IMG/VR virus record: IMGVR_UViG_3300044846_000946
Span: 1-37,676 of that record
Direction: 5' to 3' (one strand)
DNA length: 37,676 bases
Origin: a virus
Below are positions 28,064 through 36,608 of this stretch, in pieces (the stretch's first letter is position 1; every line of letters begins with the position of its first letter). The position numbers and the translations under genes are program-made. Under the pieces are notes generated by a model. The model was not told where the DNA came from. It saw nothing but the letters and a program-made list of their open reading frames with translations, and made no database searches.

Positions 28064-29104
28064 ATGGAAAAGAAACTACCACTATATGAAATGATGATCG
28101 GGGATACTATCGAAGGTGAGGAAGAAGTAGACTTCATTGCCCTAGTAGAATACCCTGCAATTCAAAAAAACTTTTTAGCCTTTTCGCAGCAGTTCGTAGA
28201 GCCTAGCCAAGGTGAAAGCAAAGAAGACTTTCTACCTAGATGCATTGAATACATGATCAATGAGGGAAAGGAATCAGATCAGGCGGTGGCTATCTGCTCG
28301 ACTCAATGGGAAGGAAGATTCCAAGAAGACTCATATAATGACTACCCTCAATCAGCAAAGGATAATGCCGAAAGGGGTATCCGTTTGAATGAGGCAATAG
28401 GGAATAGATGCGCTACTCAGGTAGGAAAGGTCAGAGCGACTCAAATAATGAATGGTGAAAACCTTTCTAGAGAGACCATCCGTAGGACTTATTCCTACCT
28501 AAGTAGAGCAGCCGAGTATTATAACCCAGATGACACAGAAGCCTGCGGGACTATCTCTTATCTTTTGTGGGGTGGTGAGCCTATGCTTAGATGGGCAGAA
28601 AGCAAAATGAATCAGGAAGACTTTCGGGCTGTAGGTTTTAACAAGTTCAGCATTGAGAATCAGGATCAGAGAATCGTGACTGGGCCTTTGATGGTTGCTG
28701 ATCTACCAATCTACAGAAGGGATCAGGATGAGGAATACTACGTTTCTTTCTCTGCTGCCGAGATCAAAAAGATAGTGCAGAGATTCTTCAAGAAAGGCTA
28801 CCAATCCAAGGTAAATGTAGAGCATAGCACTCCGGTAGATGGGGTCTATATGTTTGAATCCTACATCATTGACAGGGAGAAAGGTATCATGCCTCCGAAG
28901 GGATTTGAAGATATCTCAAACGGCTCATGGTTTGGGTCTTTCAAAGTTGATAACGAGAAGATATGGAATGAAGTGAAGGCAGGTACTTTCAAAGGCTTTT
29001 CTGTGGAGGGTCTTTTCCGCTATGAGAAGACCAACAAAGTAGTAACTCAGGAGGAGCAGATCATGCAGCAAATCTTCAAGATACTTTCTCAAATTGAACA
29101 TTAA
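28064..29104 (+). CDS. Prohead protease, XkdF/S78_2-like
   Basis: The 346-aa protein has an N-terminal MEKKLPLYEMMI start, an insertion with EDFLPRCIEYMINEGKESDQ and SYLSRAAEYYNPDDTEAC, and a C-terminal protease domain: IVTGPLMVADLPIYRRD, then NVEHS with His254, and FKGFSVEG with Ser313. This matches the XkdF (Peptidase S78_2) pattern of His and Ser catalysis. It trims scaffold and capsid proteins during maturation. It lies directly upstream of the scaffold-like gene and major capsid, as expected. Confidence 0.82.
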   Translation: MEKKLPLYEMMIGDTIEGEEEVDFIALVEYPAIQKNFLAFSQQFVEPSQGESKEDFLPRCIEYMINEGKESDQAVAICSTQWEGRFQEDSYNDYPQSAKDNAERGIRLNEAIGNRCATQVGKVRATQIMNGENLSRETIRRTYSYLSRAAEYYNPDDTEACGTISYLLWGGEPMLRWAESKMNQEDFRAVGFNKFSIENQDQRIVTGPLMVADLPIYRRDQDEEYYVSFSAAEIKKIVQRFFKKGYQSKVNVEHSTPVDGVYMFESYIIDREKGIMPPKGFEDISNGSWFGSFKVDNEKIWNEVKAGTFKGFSVEGLFRYEKTNKVVTQEEQIMQQIFKILSQIEH

Positions 29105-29127
29105 AAATCAATTTAATATTTACAATT

Positions 29128-29724
29128 ATGAACGCAAAAGAAGCACTAGTAGAAATCAAAAAACTACTTTTCTCAGAGGCAGAAAAGCAGGCAGCCTTCG
29201 CACTTGTTGAAGGTAAACTTGTGGACGGCACAGTAGTAGCCTACGATCTTGAGGCGGGTGATATTTTCGTAATCGGTGAAGATGGGGCACAAATCCCTGC
29301 ACCTGTTGGAGAGCATCAACTTGAATCAGGTGAAATCGTGGTAGTACTTGAGGAAGGTAAAATTGCAGAGGTAAAGAAAGCAGAGGAAGAGCCTAAGATC
29401 GAAGTAGAGATTGAGGCTGCTGCTGAAGTACCTGCTGAAGAAGATCCTAAGAAGGATGAAGCAATGGCTAAGGTAGAGCAAGCCATGGGTGACCTTGAAA
29501 AAAAGGTAGAAGAATTGACTGCAAAAGTTAAGGCAATGGAAGAAAAAGCAGGTAGTGTAGAGGAAGCGGTGAAAATGTCTGCCGTAGTCCTTGAGTCTTT
29601 GGCAAAAGAACCAAGTGATAAGCCTATCACAAGCCCAAATCAATTTGCAAAGCAGTTGAAAGTAGAAAAAAATGACAGGTACACCAACCTTCAAAGCGCA
29701 TTTCAAAAATTAAAAAACAAATAA
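29128..29724 (+). CDS. Scaffolding-like protein
   Basis: This 198-aa, highly acidic protein has an N-terminal compact part (LFSEAEKQAAFALVEGKLVD, AYDLEAGDIFVI), a central Glu/Ala/Pro/Lys-rich linker, a coiled coil (MGDLEKKVEELTAKVKAMEE) and a basic end (YTNLQSAFQKLKNK). The coiled coil plus basic C-terminus, placed between protease and capsid genes, is the usual form of a phage scaffold, whose basic end binds capsid. The function is inferred. It is probably removed by the upstream protease. Confidence 0.68.
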   Translation: MNAKEALVEIKKLLFSEAEKQAAFALVEGKLVDGTVVAYDLEAGDIFVIGEDGAQIPAPVGEHQLESGEIVVVLEEGKIAEVKKAEEEPKIEVEIEAAAEVPAEEDPKKDEAMAKVEQAMGDLEKKVEELTAKVKAMEEKAGSVEEAVKMSAVVLESLAKEPSDKPITSPNQFAKQLKVEKNDRYTNLQSAFQKLKNK

Positions 29725-29728
29725 AAAA

Positions 29729-30685
29729 ATGGCACTAGATTTATCAGGATTAACTAACTATGTGAAGGAGAATGAATTGCAGTTGACATCTGCTGCGATC
29801 TTCTCAGCAAAAACTGCTTCTTTGATTGAAGCACTTGGTAACGTTCAGGTCGGAGTGAAATCCGCTGAGACTATCAACATCATGACTACCGATGCTGTAT
29901 TCCAGGCTGGCGGTACTTGCGGATTCAACTCTTCAGGAACTACCACTATCACACAGCGTACTATCACAGTAGGTAAAATCAAAATTCAGGAAAGCATCTG
30001 CCCTAAAGCATTTGAGGCTAAGTACACTCAGAAGGCTTTGCGTGAAGGATCTACCTATGACTACATGGCATACGCTGCTGAATTCTCTGCTCAGAAAGTT
30101 GCAAGAATCGGTGCTGCTTTGGAAACTGCTATCTGGCAGGGTAACACTGCTTCTTCTGATGGTCAGTTGAACAAGTTCCAAGGATTTGCTACTATCATCA
30201 ATGCACTTGGTTTCGGTGGTTCAGGTGACCCTATCAATGGTAACACAGGCAACCAGACTACCTTGACTTCTAGCAACGTGATTGCTGCTGTTGACATGGT
30301 ATTCGCTGCCCTTCCTGCTGCCCTTTTGGACAAGGATGATGTGGTTATCTTCTGCGGAAACGATACTTTCCGTGAGTATGTTCTTGCTTTGAGAGATGCT
30401 AACTTGTATCACTACCCTGTAGATGCTGCTAACATGGAGTTGATTATCCCAGGTACTAACATCAAATTGATTGGTGTGAATGGCTTGAATGGAACTGACT
30501 ACCTAGTAGGTTTGTCTATGTCTAATATGTACCTAGGTACTGACCTTTTGAATGAGCAAGATCGTTTCGAATTGTTCTATGCAAAAGAGGCGGATGAAAT
30601 GAGATTCGTAGTTGAGTTCAAACTAGGATGCCAAATTGCCTTCCCGGATGAAGTAGTATTCTGGAAGAAGTACGTTGCTCCTTAA
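29729..30685 (+). CDS. Major capsid protein
   Basis: The 318-aa protein starts MALDLSGLTNYVKENELQLT, contains FQAGGTCGFNSSGTTTITQR and ends MRFVVEFKLGCQIAFPDEVV, the pattern of the HK97-fold major capsid family common in Bacteroidota phages (P-domain near EFKLGCQIAFPDEV). Codons here shift strongly to CT-ending forms such as GCT and ACT, as in a highly expressed gene. It begins five bases after the scaffold-like gene and is followed by a strong hairpin, giving a stable, abundant mRNA. Confidence 0.85.
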   Translation: MALDLSGLTNYVKENELQLTSAAIFSAKTASLIEALGNVQVGVKSAETINIMTTDAVFQAGGTCGFNSSGTTTITQRTITVGKIKIQESICPKAFEAKYTQKALREGSTYDYMAYAAEFSAQKVARIGAALETAIWQGNTASSDGQLNKFQGFATIINALGFGGSGDPINGNTGNQTTLTSSNVIAAVDMVFAALPAALLDKDDVVIFCGNDTFREYVLALRDANLYHYPVDAANMELIIPGTNIKLIGVNGLNGTDYLVGLSMSNMYLGTDLLNEQDRFELFYAKEADEMRFVVEFKLGCQIAFPDEVVFWKKYVAP

Positions 30686-30695
30686 TTCAAATCAC

Positions 30696-30718
30696 GGGTA
30701 GGGGATTCACCCCTACCC
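30696..30718 (+). terminator. Strong hairpin after the major capsid gene
   Basis: GGGTAGGGG-ATTCA-CCCCTACCC is a perfect 9-bp GC-rich stem with a 5-base loop, followed by TATTTTACT. The weak U-tract suggests partial termination or 3'-end protection of capsid mRNA, letting some transcription continue into the tail-tube gene. Confidence 0.65.
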
Positions 30719-30747
30719 TATTTTACTAATCTTTAAAAAAATAAAAT

Positions 30748-31251
30748 ATGGCTTGCGCATTAACTCAGAACTATACCCTTGACTGCAAAGATTCTATCGG
30801 TGGTTTGAAGGCAGTATGGTTTGCAGCCGTAGAAGATATTGCATCATGGACAGGTACTGCCGGAACTTACACCGGTGTGACTATGGATTCAGGCAAGTAT
30901 TTCTGGAAGTATGACCTAGTAAAGGAATCTTCCAACTTTGCTGAAGCCGTAAATACCAACGTTCAGAATGGTACTGTATTCTACGCTCAGACCTTGGAGA
31001 TCATCCTAAATAAATTGCAAGTGAACACTCGTAATGAGATCCTTCTACTTGCTAAGAATAGACTAGTTGCCCTTGTTCAGGATAACAATAACAAGACTTG
31101 GGTTCTAGGAATTGACAATGGACTTGACTTGACCGGTGGCGGTTCAGGATCAGGTACTGCATTCGGTGATCGTAACGGCTACACCTTGACATTCACAGGA
31201 AACGAGAAAGAACTTGCTGCCCTATTTACTGGCACTCCTCCTGTAGATTAA
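30748..31251 (+). CDS. Major tail protein (tail tube)-like
   Basis: The 167-aa protein begins MACALTQNYTLDCKDSIGGL, followed by a beta-rich body with NGTVFYAQTLEIILNKLQVN and RNEILLLAKNRLVALVQD and ends in DRNGYTLTFTGNEKELAALF. I recall this plan (LDCKDS-x-GG ... RNGYTLTF) from Bacteroidota phage virion proteins assigned as tail tube. Biased, CT-ending codons indicate high expression, like the capsid gene. It lies between two terminator-like hairpins and so may form its own abundant transcript. Confidence 0.6.
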   Translation: MACALTQNYTLDCKDSIGGLKAVWFAAVEDIASWTGTAGTYTGVTMDSGKYFWKYDLVKESSNFAEAVNTNVQNGTVFYAQTLEIILNKLQVNTRNEILLLAKNRLVALVQDNNNKTWVLGIDNGLDLTGGGSGSGTAFGDRNGYTLTFTGNEKELAALFTGTPPVD

Positions 31252-31277
31252 TATTTGGTTTGTTGTTTAGATGTGAA

Positions 31278-31308
31278 AAGCAGCCCTAATTTTGGGGCTG
31301 TTTTTTTT
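31278..31308 (+). terminator. Intrinsic terminator after the tail-tube gene
   Basis: CAGCCC (31281-31286) and GGGCTG (31295-31300) form a 6-bp stem, extended by A-U/G-U pairs, with loop TAATTTTG, followed by eight T. This is a strong rho-independent terminator. Portal and lysis genes downstream therefore need readthrough or a promoter; TTTG at 31306 and TATTTATA at 31332 are a weak candidate. Confidence 0.8.
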
Positions 31309-31342
31309 GTGTACATTGGTTGAGTTTTTTCTATTTATAGGT

Positions 31343-31702
31343 ATGGTGATAATTGAGAAGGGTGCAAATAGCGTGATCTATTTAGCCCTATTTGATAAAC
31401 GAGAAACGACAAGCAATTCCTATACCTTTCTATTTCAGCATGAAGTAACAAAGGAGGAAGTGACTTTAAACCTAAACGATGTGAGTGATTTTAAAGATAG
31501 ATACTCAGAATTTGCTATCAGTCAAGCATCCTTTACAAGTAGCACAGTAGGCTTTTGGCGTTACTATGTTACCCAAACGGGAAGCGGTGCGGATATTATT
31601 GCCACAGGGAAAATGGAGTTAACTGCACCTAATCTTTCTACTACAGGAGTGGTAAGATACAACGGCTACAATGGTACTTATAAGACCTATACAACAGCAT
31701 GA
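31343..31702 (+). CDS. Neck or minor head protein (119 aa)
   Basis: I choose ATG 31343 (MVIIEKGANSVIYLALFDKR), because the longer frame from 31292 would start inside the terminator hairpin. The protein is beta-rich (SYTFLFQHEVTKEEVTLNLN; GFWRYYVTQTGSGADIIATG). I recall this short family from Bacteroidota phages as an unnamed structural protein. Its stop overlaps the portal start (ATGATAA). A head-decoration or neck role is a guess from position. Confidence 0.55.
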   Translation: MVIIEKGANSVIYLALFDKRETTSNSYTFLFQHEVTKEEVTLNLNDVSDFKDRYSEFAISQASFTSSTVGFWRYYVTQTGSGADIIATGKMELTAPNLSTTGVVRYNGYNGTYKTYTTA

Positions 31703-33702
31703 TAAAATTATTTAAGTTTGACCAAGTGCCTCTACCCGTTTACAAAGAAGTAAAAGGGAAAGAATACGTTTACTACGGGGAAAAGAATGACTACCCTAAC
31801 TACCTTCTAAGGATCTACAACAATAGCGCAAAGAATAATGCTATCATTACAGGCAAGGTAGACTATATATGCGGTAATGGGTGGACTGTCAAGGCTGAAG
31901 ATGAAATGCAGAAGGCGAAGGCATTCGGCTTGATTGATAGAATCAACACCAAGGAAGAAAGCCTTAACGAGTTGACTAAAAAACTTGTTACCGATTTATC
32001 TATTTTTGGAGGCTACTACCTACAGGTAATCTGGACAAAAGGAACGGGTGAAATTGCAGAACTTTACCATGTTGACTACTACAAGGTTAGAACGAACCTA
32101 GATAATAGTGAGTTCTACGTTTCGGACAATTGGATCAAGAATGATAACGTCAATCCTAGACCTGATTTCGAGACCTATCCTGCATTCGATCCTAATAACA
32201 CCACAGGCACACAGATCCTGTACTTCAAAGAATACAGAGCAGGGGCAAATACCTACTCTCTACCTGATTATCGAGGGGCTATTTCCTACATTGAACTAGA
32301 TATCTCTATCGGGGAATACCACCTGAACACGATTAATAACGGGATGTTCTCTTCTAAACTTATCAACCTAAACGGGGGTAAGGTAAGCCAGGAGGAAGAG
32401 GATAGAATCGAAAGACAATTCAAGGACAAATTCTCAGGATCTAAGAACGCAGGTAAATTCATGCTTGCTTTCAATGATTCAAAAGAAAATGAGCCTTCAA
32501 TAGTTGACCTATCAGGCACCGAATTAGACAAGCATTTTGACCTTCTAAATAAGACTGTTCAGCAGGAAATTTTTACAGGCCATAAGGTGACTAGCCCTAT
32601 GCTTTTCGGGGTAAAAACAGAAGGGCAACTAGGCGGCAGAGCAGAACTTAGAGAGGCATCTGAACTATTCCAGAACACCTATGTAAACGCAAAGCAGCAA
32701 AGCCTTGAAGAGGTAGTGAATTACCTTTTGAAATTCAATGACATAGTAGCAGAACTTGAGATCAAGAAAACTGAGCCTATTGCTTTCCAATTTAGCGAGC
32801 AGATTATTTCTACTAACATGACTCAGGATGAAATCCGTGAGAAGTTGGGACTTGCTCCAATCGAGAAGAAAGAGAGCCAAGGATCACAGGATATCATCAA
32901 CTCTTTGAACAGCCTTTCTCCATTGATTGCGACTAAGGTAGTAGAGAGCATGGATATAAACGAACTTCGAAGCCTGATTGGATTACCTACAAAGGTAGAG
33001 ATTGTGACTCCTGAGAATATAGGTCAAGAGCCTGCTGCTGCTTTCTCCGATCACCTACATCTTGAGTGCAGTATCTCAGAACACGATGCAGACATCCTTA
33101 AAAAGTTTGAAGGCAAAGGGGTATCTAAGGATAAATTCAAGGTAATTGAAAGTTCAAAGATGCACTTCTCAAGCATGGAAGACTTCATCAAGCAAGATCT
33201 ATTTGCCGAGTACCTACTTAATGAGGTGCAGAAAAAAATCCTAACTCAGATTCAAAGAAATGAGGCCGTAACTATCCCACAAATTGCAAAGGCTGTAGGG
33301 ATTGATGAGGCATCCGTGATCTCAAGAATCAATACTTTGATAGATGATCAGGTGCTAGTGGAGAAGATTAGCCGTGAAGGATTGATTACTAGATCTGTGA
33401 CTAGAACAGGAGAAGCGGCTATCAAAAGGCTTCAGCCTGTGACTTCCTTTAAGGTGCTTTATTCCTATGAGGAAAGACCAAACGTACCGGAAGCAAAGAG
33501 TGGATCACGTCCTTTGTGTGAGAAGTTGTACGGAAGCGGGCTATTCTTTACCAGAGAAGAGATTCAAAACATATCCAATCAGTTAGGCTATTCGGTATTT
33601 CAACTTTGTGGAGGATGGTACACCAATCCAAACACGGGTAGAAGAACACCTTTCTGCCGTCATGAGTGGAAAAGAAATGTAGTAGTTGAAAAGACATCAT
33701 AA
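31699..33702 (+). CDS. Portal protein, complete (667 aa)
   Basis: The N-terminal half is a portal core: EYVYYGEKNDYPNYLLRIYN, VDYICGNGWTV (residues about 53-63), VTDLSIFGGYYLQV, then a wing/stem region and TSPMLFGVKTEGQLGG. It is longer than typical PBSX portals (about 400-500 aa) because of a C-terminal extension of about 200 residues with a winged-helix-like segment (around 505-580) and the motif GGWYTNPNTGRRTP-x-CRHEW near the end. The portal is the DNA entry and exit ring. It lies downstream of the capsid and tail genes, not next to the terminase. Its C-terminal part is duplicated at 1-1116. Confidence 0.88.
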   Translation: MIKLFKFDQVPLPVYKEVKGKEYVYYGEKNDYPNYLLRIYNNSAKNNAIITGKVDYICGNGWTVKAEDEMQKAKAFGLIDRINTKEESLNELTKKLVTDLSIFGGYYLQVIWTKGTGEIAELYHVDYYKVRTNLDNSEFYVSDNWIKNDNVNPRPDFETYPAFDPNNTTGTQILYFKEYRAGANTYSLPDYRGAISYIELDISIGEYHLNTINNGMFSSKLINLNGGKVSQEEEDRIERQFKDKFSGSKNAGKFMLAFNDSKENEPSIVDLSGTELDKHFDLLNKTVQQEIFTGHKVTSPMLFGVKTEGQLGGRAELREASELFQNTYVNAKQQSLEEVVNYLLKFNDIVAELEIKKTEPIAFQFSEQIISTNMTQDEIREKLGLAPIEKKESQGSQDIINSLNSLSPLIATKVVESMDINELRSLIGLPTKVEIVTPENIGQEPAAAFSDHLHLECSISEHDADILKKFEGKGVSKDKFKVIESSKMHFSSMEDFIKQDLFAEYLLNEVQKKILTQIQRNEAVTIPQIAKAVGIDEASVISRINTLIDDQVLVEKISREGLITRSVTRTGEAAIKRLQPVTSFKVLYSYEERPNVPEAKSGSRPLCEKLYGSGLFFTREEIQNISNQLGYSVFQLCGGWYTNPNTGRRTPFCRHEWKRNVVVEKTS

Positions 33703-34295
33703 TGAGCGCAAATGTTTTAATGATATCGGAACAATCCTTCAAGGATTTCACGGTAGCCTCCGCAAATATTGACTTGAAGAACGTCACTCAGGTGATTAAG
33801 ATGACTCAGGATAGGTATATACATCCTATCTGTGGGACTGCGCTTTATGATAAGATTCTCTCTTTGATCGTGGCAGGTACTATAGGTCAAGGAGGAAATG
33901 CAGTATACAAGACCTTGCTAGATTCCTACCTTACAGATACCCTATTCAACTATGTGCTAGGTGAGTTGCCCATGGCTATGCAATATAAGTTCGTAAATAA
34001 GGGGGTAGTAAAGCGCAAGTCTGAGAACATCACAGAACCTACCTTCGCAGAATTGCAGAGCATCAGCCAATACTACAAAGGATATGCTGAATGGTACGCA
34101 GAAAGGGCTATCAATTACCTATGTGCTAACTCTGAGCAGTACCCTGAATACTTGAATCCTGGAAGTGATGTGACTACTATCCAACCTGTAAGCAATCAGT
34201 ACAAGGTGGCTATCAATTTAGGACGTGGGGACTATGAAGATCACCGACCATACAGCGAAAGATACCAAGGCAATCGATACAAAAAACCATTCTAA
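33702..34295 (+). CDS. Head-tail connector-like protein, copy 2
   Basis: This is the 197-aa counterpart of 1113-1706. Its start overlaps the portal stop as TAATG, which fixes the start codon for both copies. It differs from copy 1 at about five residues (ILSLIVAGTIG and KTLLDSY), while many codons differ silently. DNA-facing or portal-binding surfaces cannot be told from sequence. The next small ORF starts two bases after the stop. Confidence 0.6.
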   Translation: MSANVLMISEQSFKDFTVASANIDLKNVTQVIKMTQDRYIHPICGTALYDKILSLIVAGTIGQGGNAVYKTLLDSYLTDTLFNYVLGELPMAMQYKFVNKGVVKRKSENITEPTFAELQSISQYYKGYAEWYAERAINYLCANSEQYPEYLNPGSDVTTIQPVSNQYKVAINLGRGDYEDHRPYSERYQGNRYKKPF

Positions 34296-34297
34296 TC

Positions 34298-34429
34298 ATG
34301 GCCTATTCCAAGAACGAAAAAAAACTCAAGGAATATTTAAGCAAACAAGATGACTCTAGTAGATCTGGTAAAAAAACTCAAGGCAATACAGGAAGCCCAT
34401 CCAATGATAAGAACATTCGGAGAAGGTGA
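34298..34429 (+). CDS. Conserved 43-aa small protein, copy 2
   Basis: The ORF begins MAYSKNEKKLKEYLSKQ and overlaps the next gene from 34350. Both copies keep the same start, the same 43-codon length and the same N-terminal residues apart from Phe to Tyr, while third positions vary freely. After the overlap begins, the two peptides differ (HDISRPSQK versus DDSSRSGKK), as the other frame dictates. Function unknown. Confidence 0.7.
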   Translation: MAYSKNEKKLKEYLSKQDDSSRSGKKTQGNTGSPSNDKNIRRR

Positions 34430-34787
34430 CATCTATGACTATGTAGATAATGGAGGGGAAATTCAATACCCTGTCCTGTGGACTGTGGTACGGCCTGCCA
34501 TTTATAATTCTACTACTCTACGCTATGATCTAGTCCTTCTTTTCGCTGATCTATTGACTGAAGACAAGAGCAATAGGCTACAGATCCAATCGGATCAGAT
34601 GCTTGTGGCTTTGGATGTCCTAGCCAAATTAAAACTTGACAATGACTACACCTTTAATACTGCTCCTAATTCGACTCTGGAATTTTTCCAAGAGCGCTTT
34701 GATGACTTTACAGCCGGTGTATCAATCTCTGTACAGGTTACTGCTCCAATGCCTTTAGACCTTTGTTCCATCCCTACCGAATCATAA
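34350..34787 (+). CDS. Neck / tail-completion-like protein, copy 2
   Basis: The 145 residues are identical to those of 1761-2198 although many bases differ, for example in the first 20 codons. This is the best evidence in the window for strong protein-level constraint. The role, inferred from position after portal and connector, is head completion or tail termination. Confidence 0.5.
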   Translation: MTLVDLVKKLKAIQEAHPMIRTFGEGDIYDYVDNGGEIQYPVLWTVVRPAIYNSTTLRYDLVLLFADLLTEDKSNRLQIQSDQMLVALDVLAKLKLDNDYTFNTAPNSTLEFFQERFDDFTAGVSISVQVTAPMPLDLCSIPTES

Positions 34788-34788
34788 A

Positions 34789-34992
34789 ATGAATATCTTG
34801 CAGAAAGACGAGATCGGAGTACCCTCCACATTAGTAGCAGTCCTTGCGAATGTTTTCCAAGCCATAGGTATAGACTTCTTGAATGTGGTCTTGACTATGA
34901 TCATTTCGCTACTTTCAATCGTGTGGCTAGTGTATAAAATCAAAAACGAAAAGGCAATTTTTGACAGCAGGAAAGATGAAGAAGGGAAGTAG
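34789..34992 (+). CDS. Small membrane protein, holin candidate, copy 2
   Basis: The 67-aa counterpart of 2200-2403 differs only by IISLLSIVW versus IISMLSIVW in the hydrophobic segment. In this version it is followed, after the basic protein, directly by the amidase, so it is the only membrane gene upstream of the endolysin. That favours it as the common lysis-timing protein of the two strains, though a second membrane gene follows the amidase. Confidence 0.5.
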   Translation: MNILQKDEIGVPSTLVAVLANVFQAIGIDFLNVVLTMIISLLSIVWLVYKIKNEKAIFDSRKDEEGK

Positions 34993-35098
34993 TGTTCAGA
35001 AGGCTTCTGCATTTGGGAAGCGAAGAAAAGGGAAGGCTAAAAAATCCTATGCAAAAAACGAAAGCAGACCTAAAAAGTACAGAGGTCAAGGAAGATGA
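34976..35098 (+). CDS. Small basic protein (40 aa), copy 2
   Basis: The same 40 residues as at 2387-2509, ending RPKKYRGQGR. Its stop codon TGA overlaps the amidase ATG (ATGA at 35095-35098), whereas copy 1 uses TAG and then continues into the inserted block. The switch in stop codon marks the exact edge of the module exchange. Confidence 0.75.
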   Translation: MKKGSSVQKASAFGKRRKGKAKKSYAKNESRPKKYRGQGR

Positions 35099-35520
35099 AA
35101 AGACCTATTAAATATATTGCTATCCATTGCACAGCATCTCAACCTACTGCTACCGTGGCAGCCATTCAAAGGCATTGGAAAGATGCGTTAGGATGGAAGT
35201 CACCAGGCTATCATCTACTGATTGAAGCGAATGGCACTATTCACAGGCTCATGGATTTTAATGGAATAGCAAACGGGGTAAGGGGTTTTAATAAGGAATC
35301 AGTTCACATATCCTACATAGGTGGAATCACCAAGGAAGGAAAGCCTGTAGATAACCGAACCGATGCGCAGAAAAAAGCGATTTTGCTGTGCATAAAAGAG
35401 GTATTAGAGTGGAGTGATAATAAGAAACTAATCATTCAGGGGCATAGGGATTTTCCAAATGCAAATAAAGCCTGCCCTTGCTTTGATGCAAAGGCAGAAT
35501 ACAGAGGGATAGTACAATGA
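35095..35520 (+). CDS. N-acetylmuramoyl-L-alanine amidase, copy 2
   Basis: The 141-aa counterpart of 3358-3780 keeps the zinc-ligand motifs (IAIHCTAS; GHRDFP ... KACPCFDA) and adds a C-terminal Gln. Changes such as KDALGWKSPGYH versus KDTLGWKAPGYH are conservative and away from the ligands. It lies immediately upstream of a different membrane gene, overlapping its start by four bases. Confidence 0.9.
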   Translation: MKRPIKYIAIHCTASQPTATVAAIQRHWKDALGWKSPGYHLLIEANGTIHRLMDFNGIANGVRGFNKESVHISYIGGITKEGKPVDNRTDAQKKAILLCIKEVLEWSDNKKLIIQGHRDFPNANKACPCFDAKAEYRGIVQ

Positions 35521-35705
35521 AATTGAAGAACCTAAAAGCATGGAAGACTACAGCCCTAGGAATTATTCTAATTCTGGCTAGTATCTTGAGTGTTTTTGTG
35601 AAAAGTGTATCTTGGTCTGATGCTTCCTTCGGGATAGGGATCGGCCTAGTTTTAATCTTCAGCCCTGATACCATTTTAAGCAGGTTTGAAAAGTTCGTAA
35701 AGTAA
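35517..35705 (+). CDS. Small membrane protein (62 aa), copy-2 specific
   Basis: A basic N-terminus (MKLKNLKAWKTTALGIILIL) leads into a first hydrophobic segment, a short polar turn (KSVSWSD) and a second hydrophobic segment (FGIGIGLVLIFS), ending in a charged helix (SRFEKFVK). This two-segment hairpin form is holin-like. It shares no obvious sequence with the 59-aa membrane protein at 2460-2639, so the two strains appear to carry different membrane genes in this module. It starts in an ATGA overlap with the amidase. Confidence 0.5.
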   Translation: MKLKNLKAWKTTALGIILILASILSVFVKSVSWSDASFGIGIGLVLIFSPDTILSRFEKFVK

Positions 35706-35726
35706 AGGAAACCAAATATTCCCTAA

Positions 35727-36608
35727 ATGGAATTAAATAAAATAGCACGCAATGTGCATTCTCTTTCACTAAGCAAAGAGGAAAACAGAGTAGCCCTTCT
35801 TTCGGATCTTCATTGGGATAATCCAAAGTGTGACAGGGATATGCTCAAGAGACATCTAGACTACTGCCTTGAAAATCAAATTCCTGTTTTTATTAATGGG
35901 GATTTTTTCTGCTTAATGCAGGGCAAGGGAGATCGAAGAGGAAATAAAAGCGACATTCTTCCTGAGCATAACAATGCAAAGTACTTGGATAGCATAGTAG
36001 AAACTGCTGTAGAGTGGTGGTCTCCTTATGCTTCCATTTTGACTGTGATAGGGTACGGAAACCATGAGACTGCTATAATCAAATATCAGGAGACCGATAT
36101 CCTTCAGAGATTTGTAGACCTATTCAACTACAAGAATCAAAGCAATGTTTACACCGGTGGATATGGCGGATGGATAGTCCTTAAATACGAAATGAAAACA
36201 AATACTTTTATGACTAAAAATCTCAAGTATTTTCATGGATCAGGCGGAGGTGGAATTGTTACCAAGGGCGCTATCAACTTGACAAGAGCCTTGGAGACCT
36301 ATGAGAATATGGATGTCTTTGTCATGGGTCACATTCACGAGAACGCTAGTAGAAATGATGTAAGGGACTGCCTCCACTATAACCAAGGGAAGCGAGTCTA
36401 CGAATTACAGCAGAAGCAGATTCACCTTGCTATCACGGGATCTTATAAGGAAGAGTACGGGGATGGATCTCATGGATGGCATATTGAGAGGGGCGCACCT
36501 GTCAAGCCTGTAGGTGGTAGGATACTAACCCTGCACGGCAGAAGATCAGTAAGGGATGGTTCAGAGAATTATGAAATACTAGTAGACTCACATAAGTTTC
36601 CGCTATGA
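35727..36608 (+). CDS. Calcineurin-like metallophosphoesterase, type B
   Basis: This 293-aa protein has SDLHWD (residues 26-31), NGDFF (57-61, GDFF in place of the usual GDxxD), GNHET (111-115), HGSGGGG (170-176) and GHIHE (201-205). The GDFFCLMQGKGDRR stretch is typical of a phage subgroup that I recall. The motifs define a metallophosphoesterase, but alignment with the 240-aa enzyme of copy 1 is not evident beyond them. It sits after the amidase and membrane gene, and its stop overlaps the 73-aa gene (ATGA). Confidence 0.82.
   Translation: MELNKIARNVHSLSLSKEENRVALLSDLHWDNPKCDRDMLKRHLDYCLENQIPVFINGDFFCLMQGKGDRRGNKSDILPEHNNAKYLDSIVETAVEWWSPYASILTVIGYGNHETAIIKYQETDILQRFVDLFNYKNQSNVYTGGYGGWIVLKYEMKTNTFMTKNLKYFHGSGGGGIVTKGAINLTRALETYENMDVFVMGHIHENASRNDVRDCLHYNQGKRVYELQQKQIHLAITGSYKEEYGDGSHGWHIERGAPVKPVGGRILTLHGRRSVRDGSENYEILVDSHKFPL

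Noticed and set aside
29316-29706. Two long leftward frames (104 and 126 aa) opposite the scaffold-like gene
   Set aside because: They are antisense to a Glu/Lys/Ala-rich gene whose codon bias creates stop-free frames on the other strand. Their sequences are Ser- or Phe/Cys-rich without domains.
32108-32299. 63-aa plus-strand frame inside the portal gene
   Set aside because: Low-complexity shadow; unlike the dcm overprint it shows no family-like motifs.
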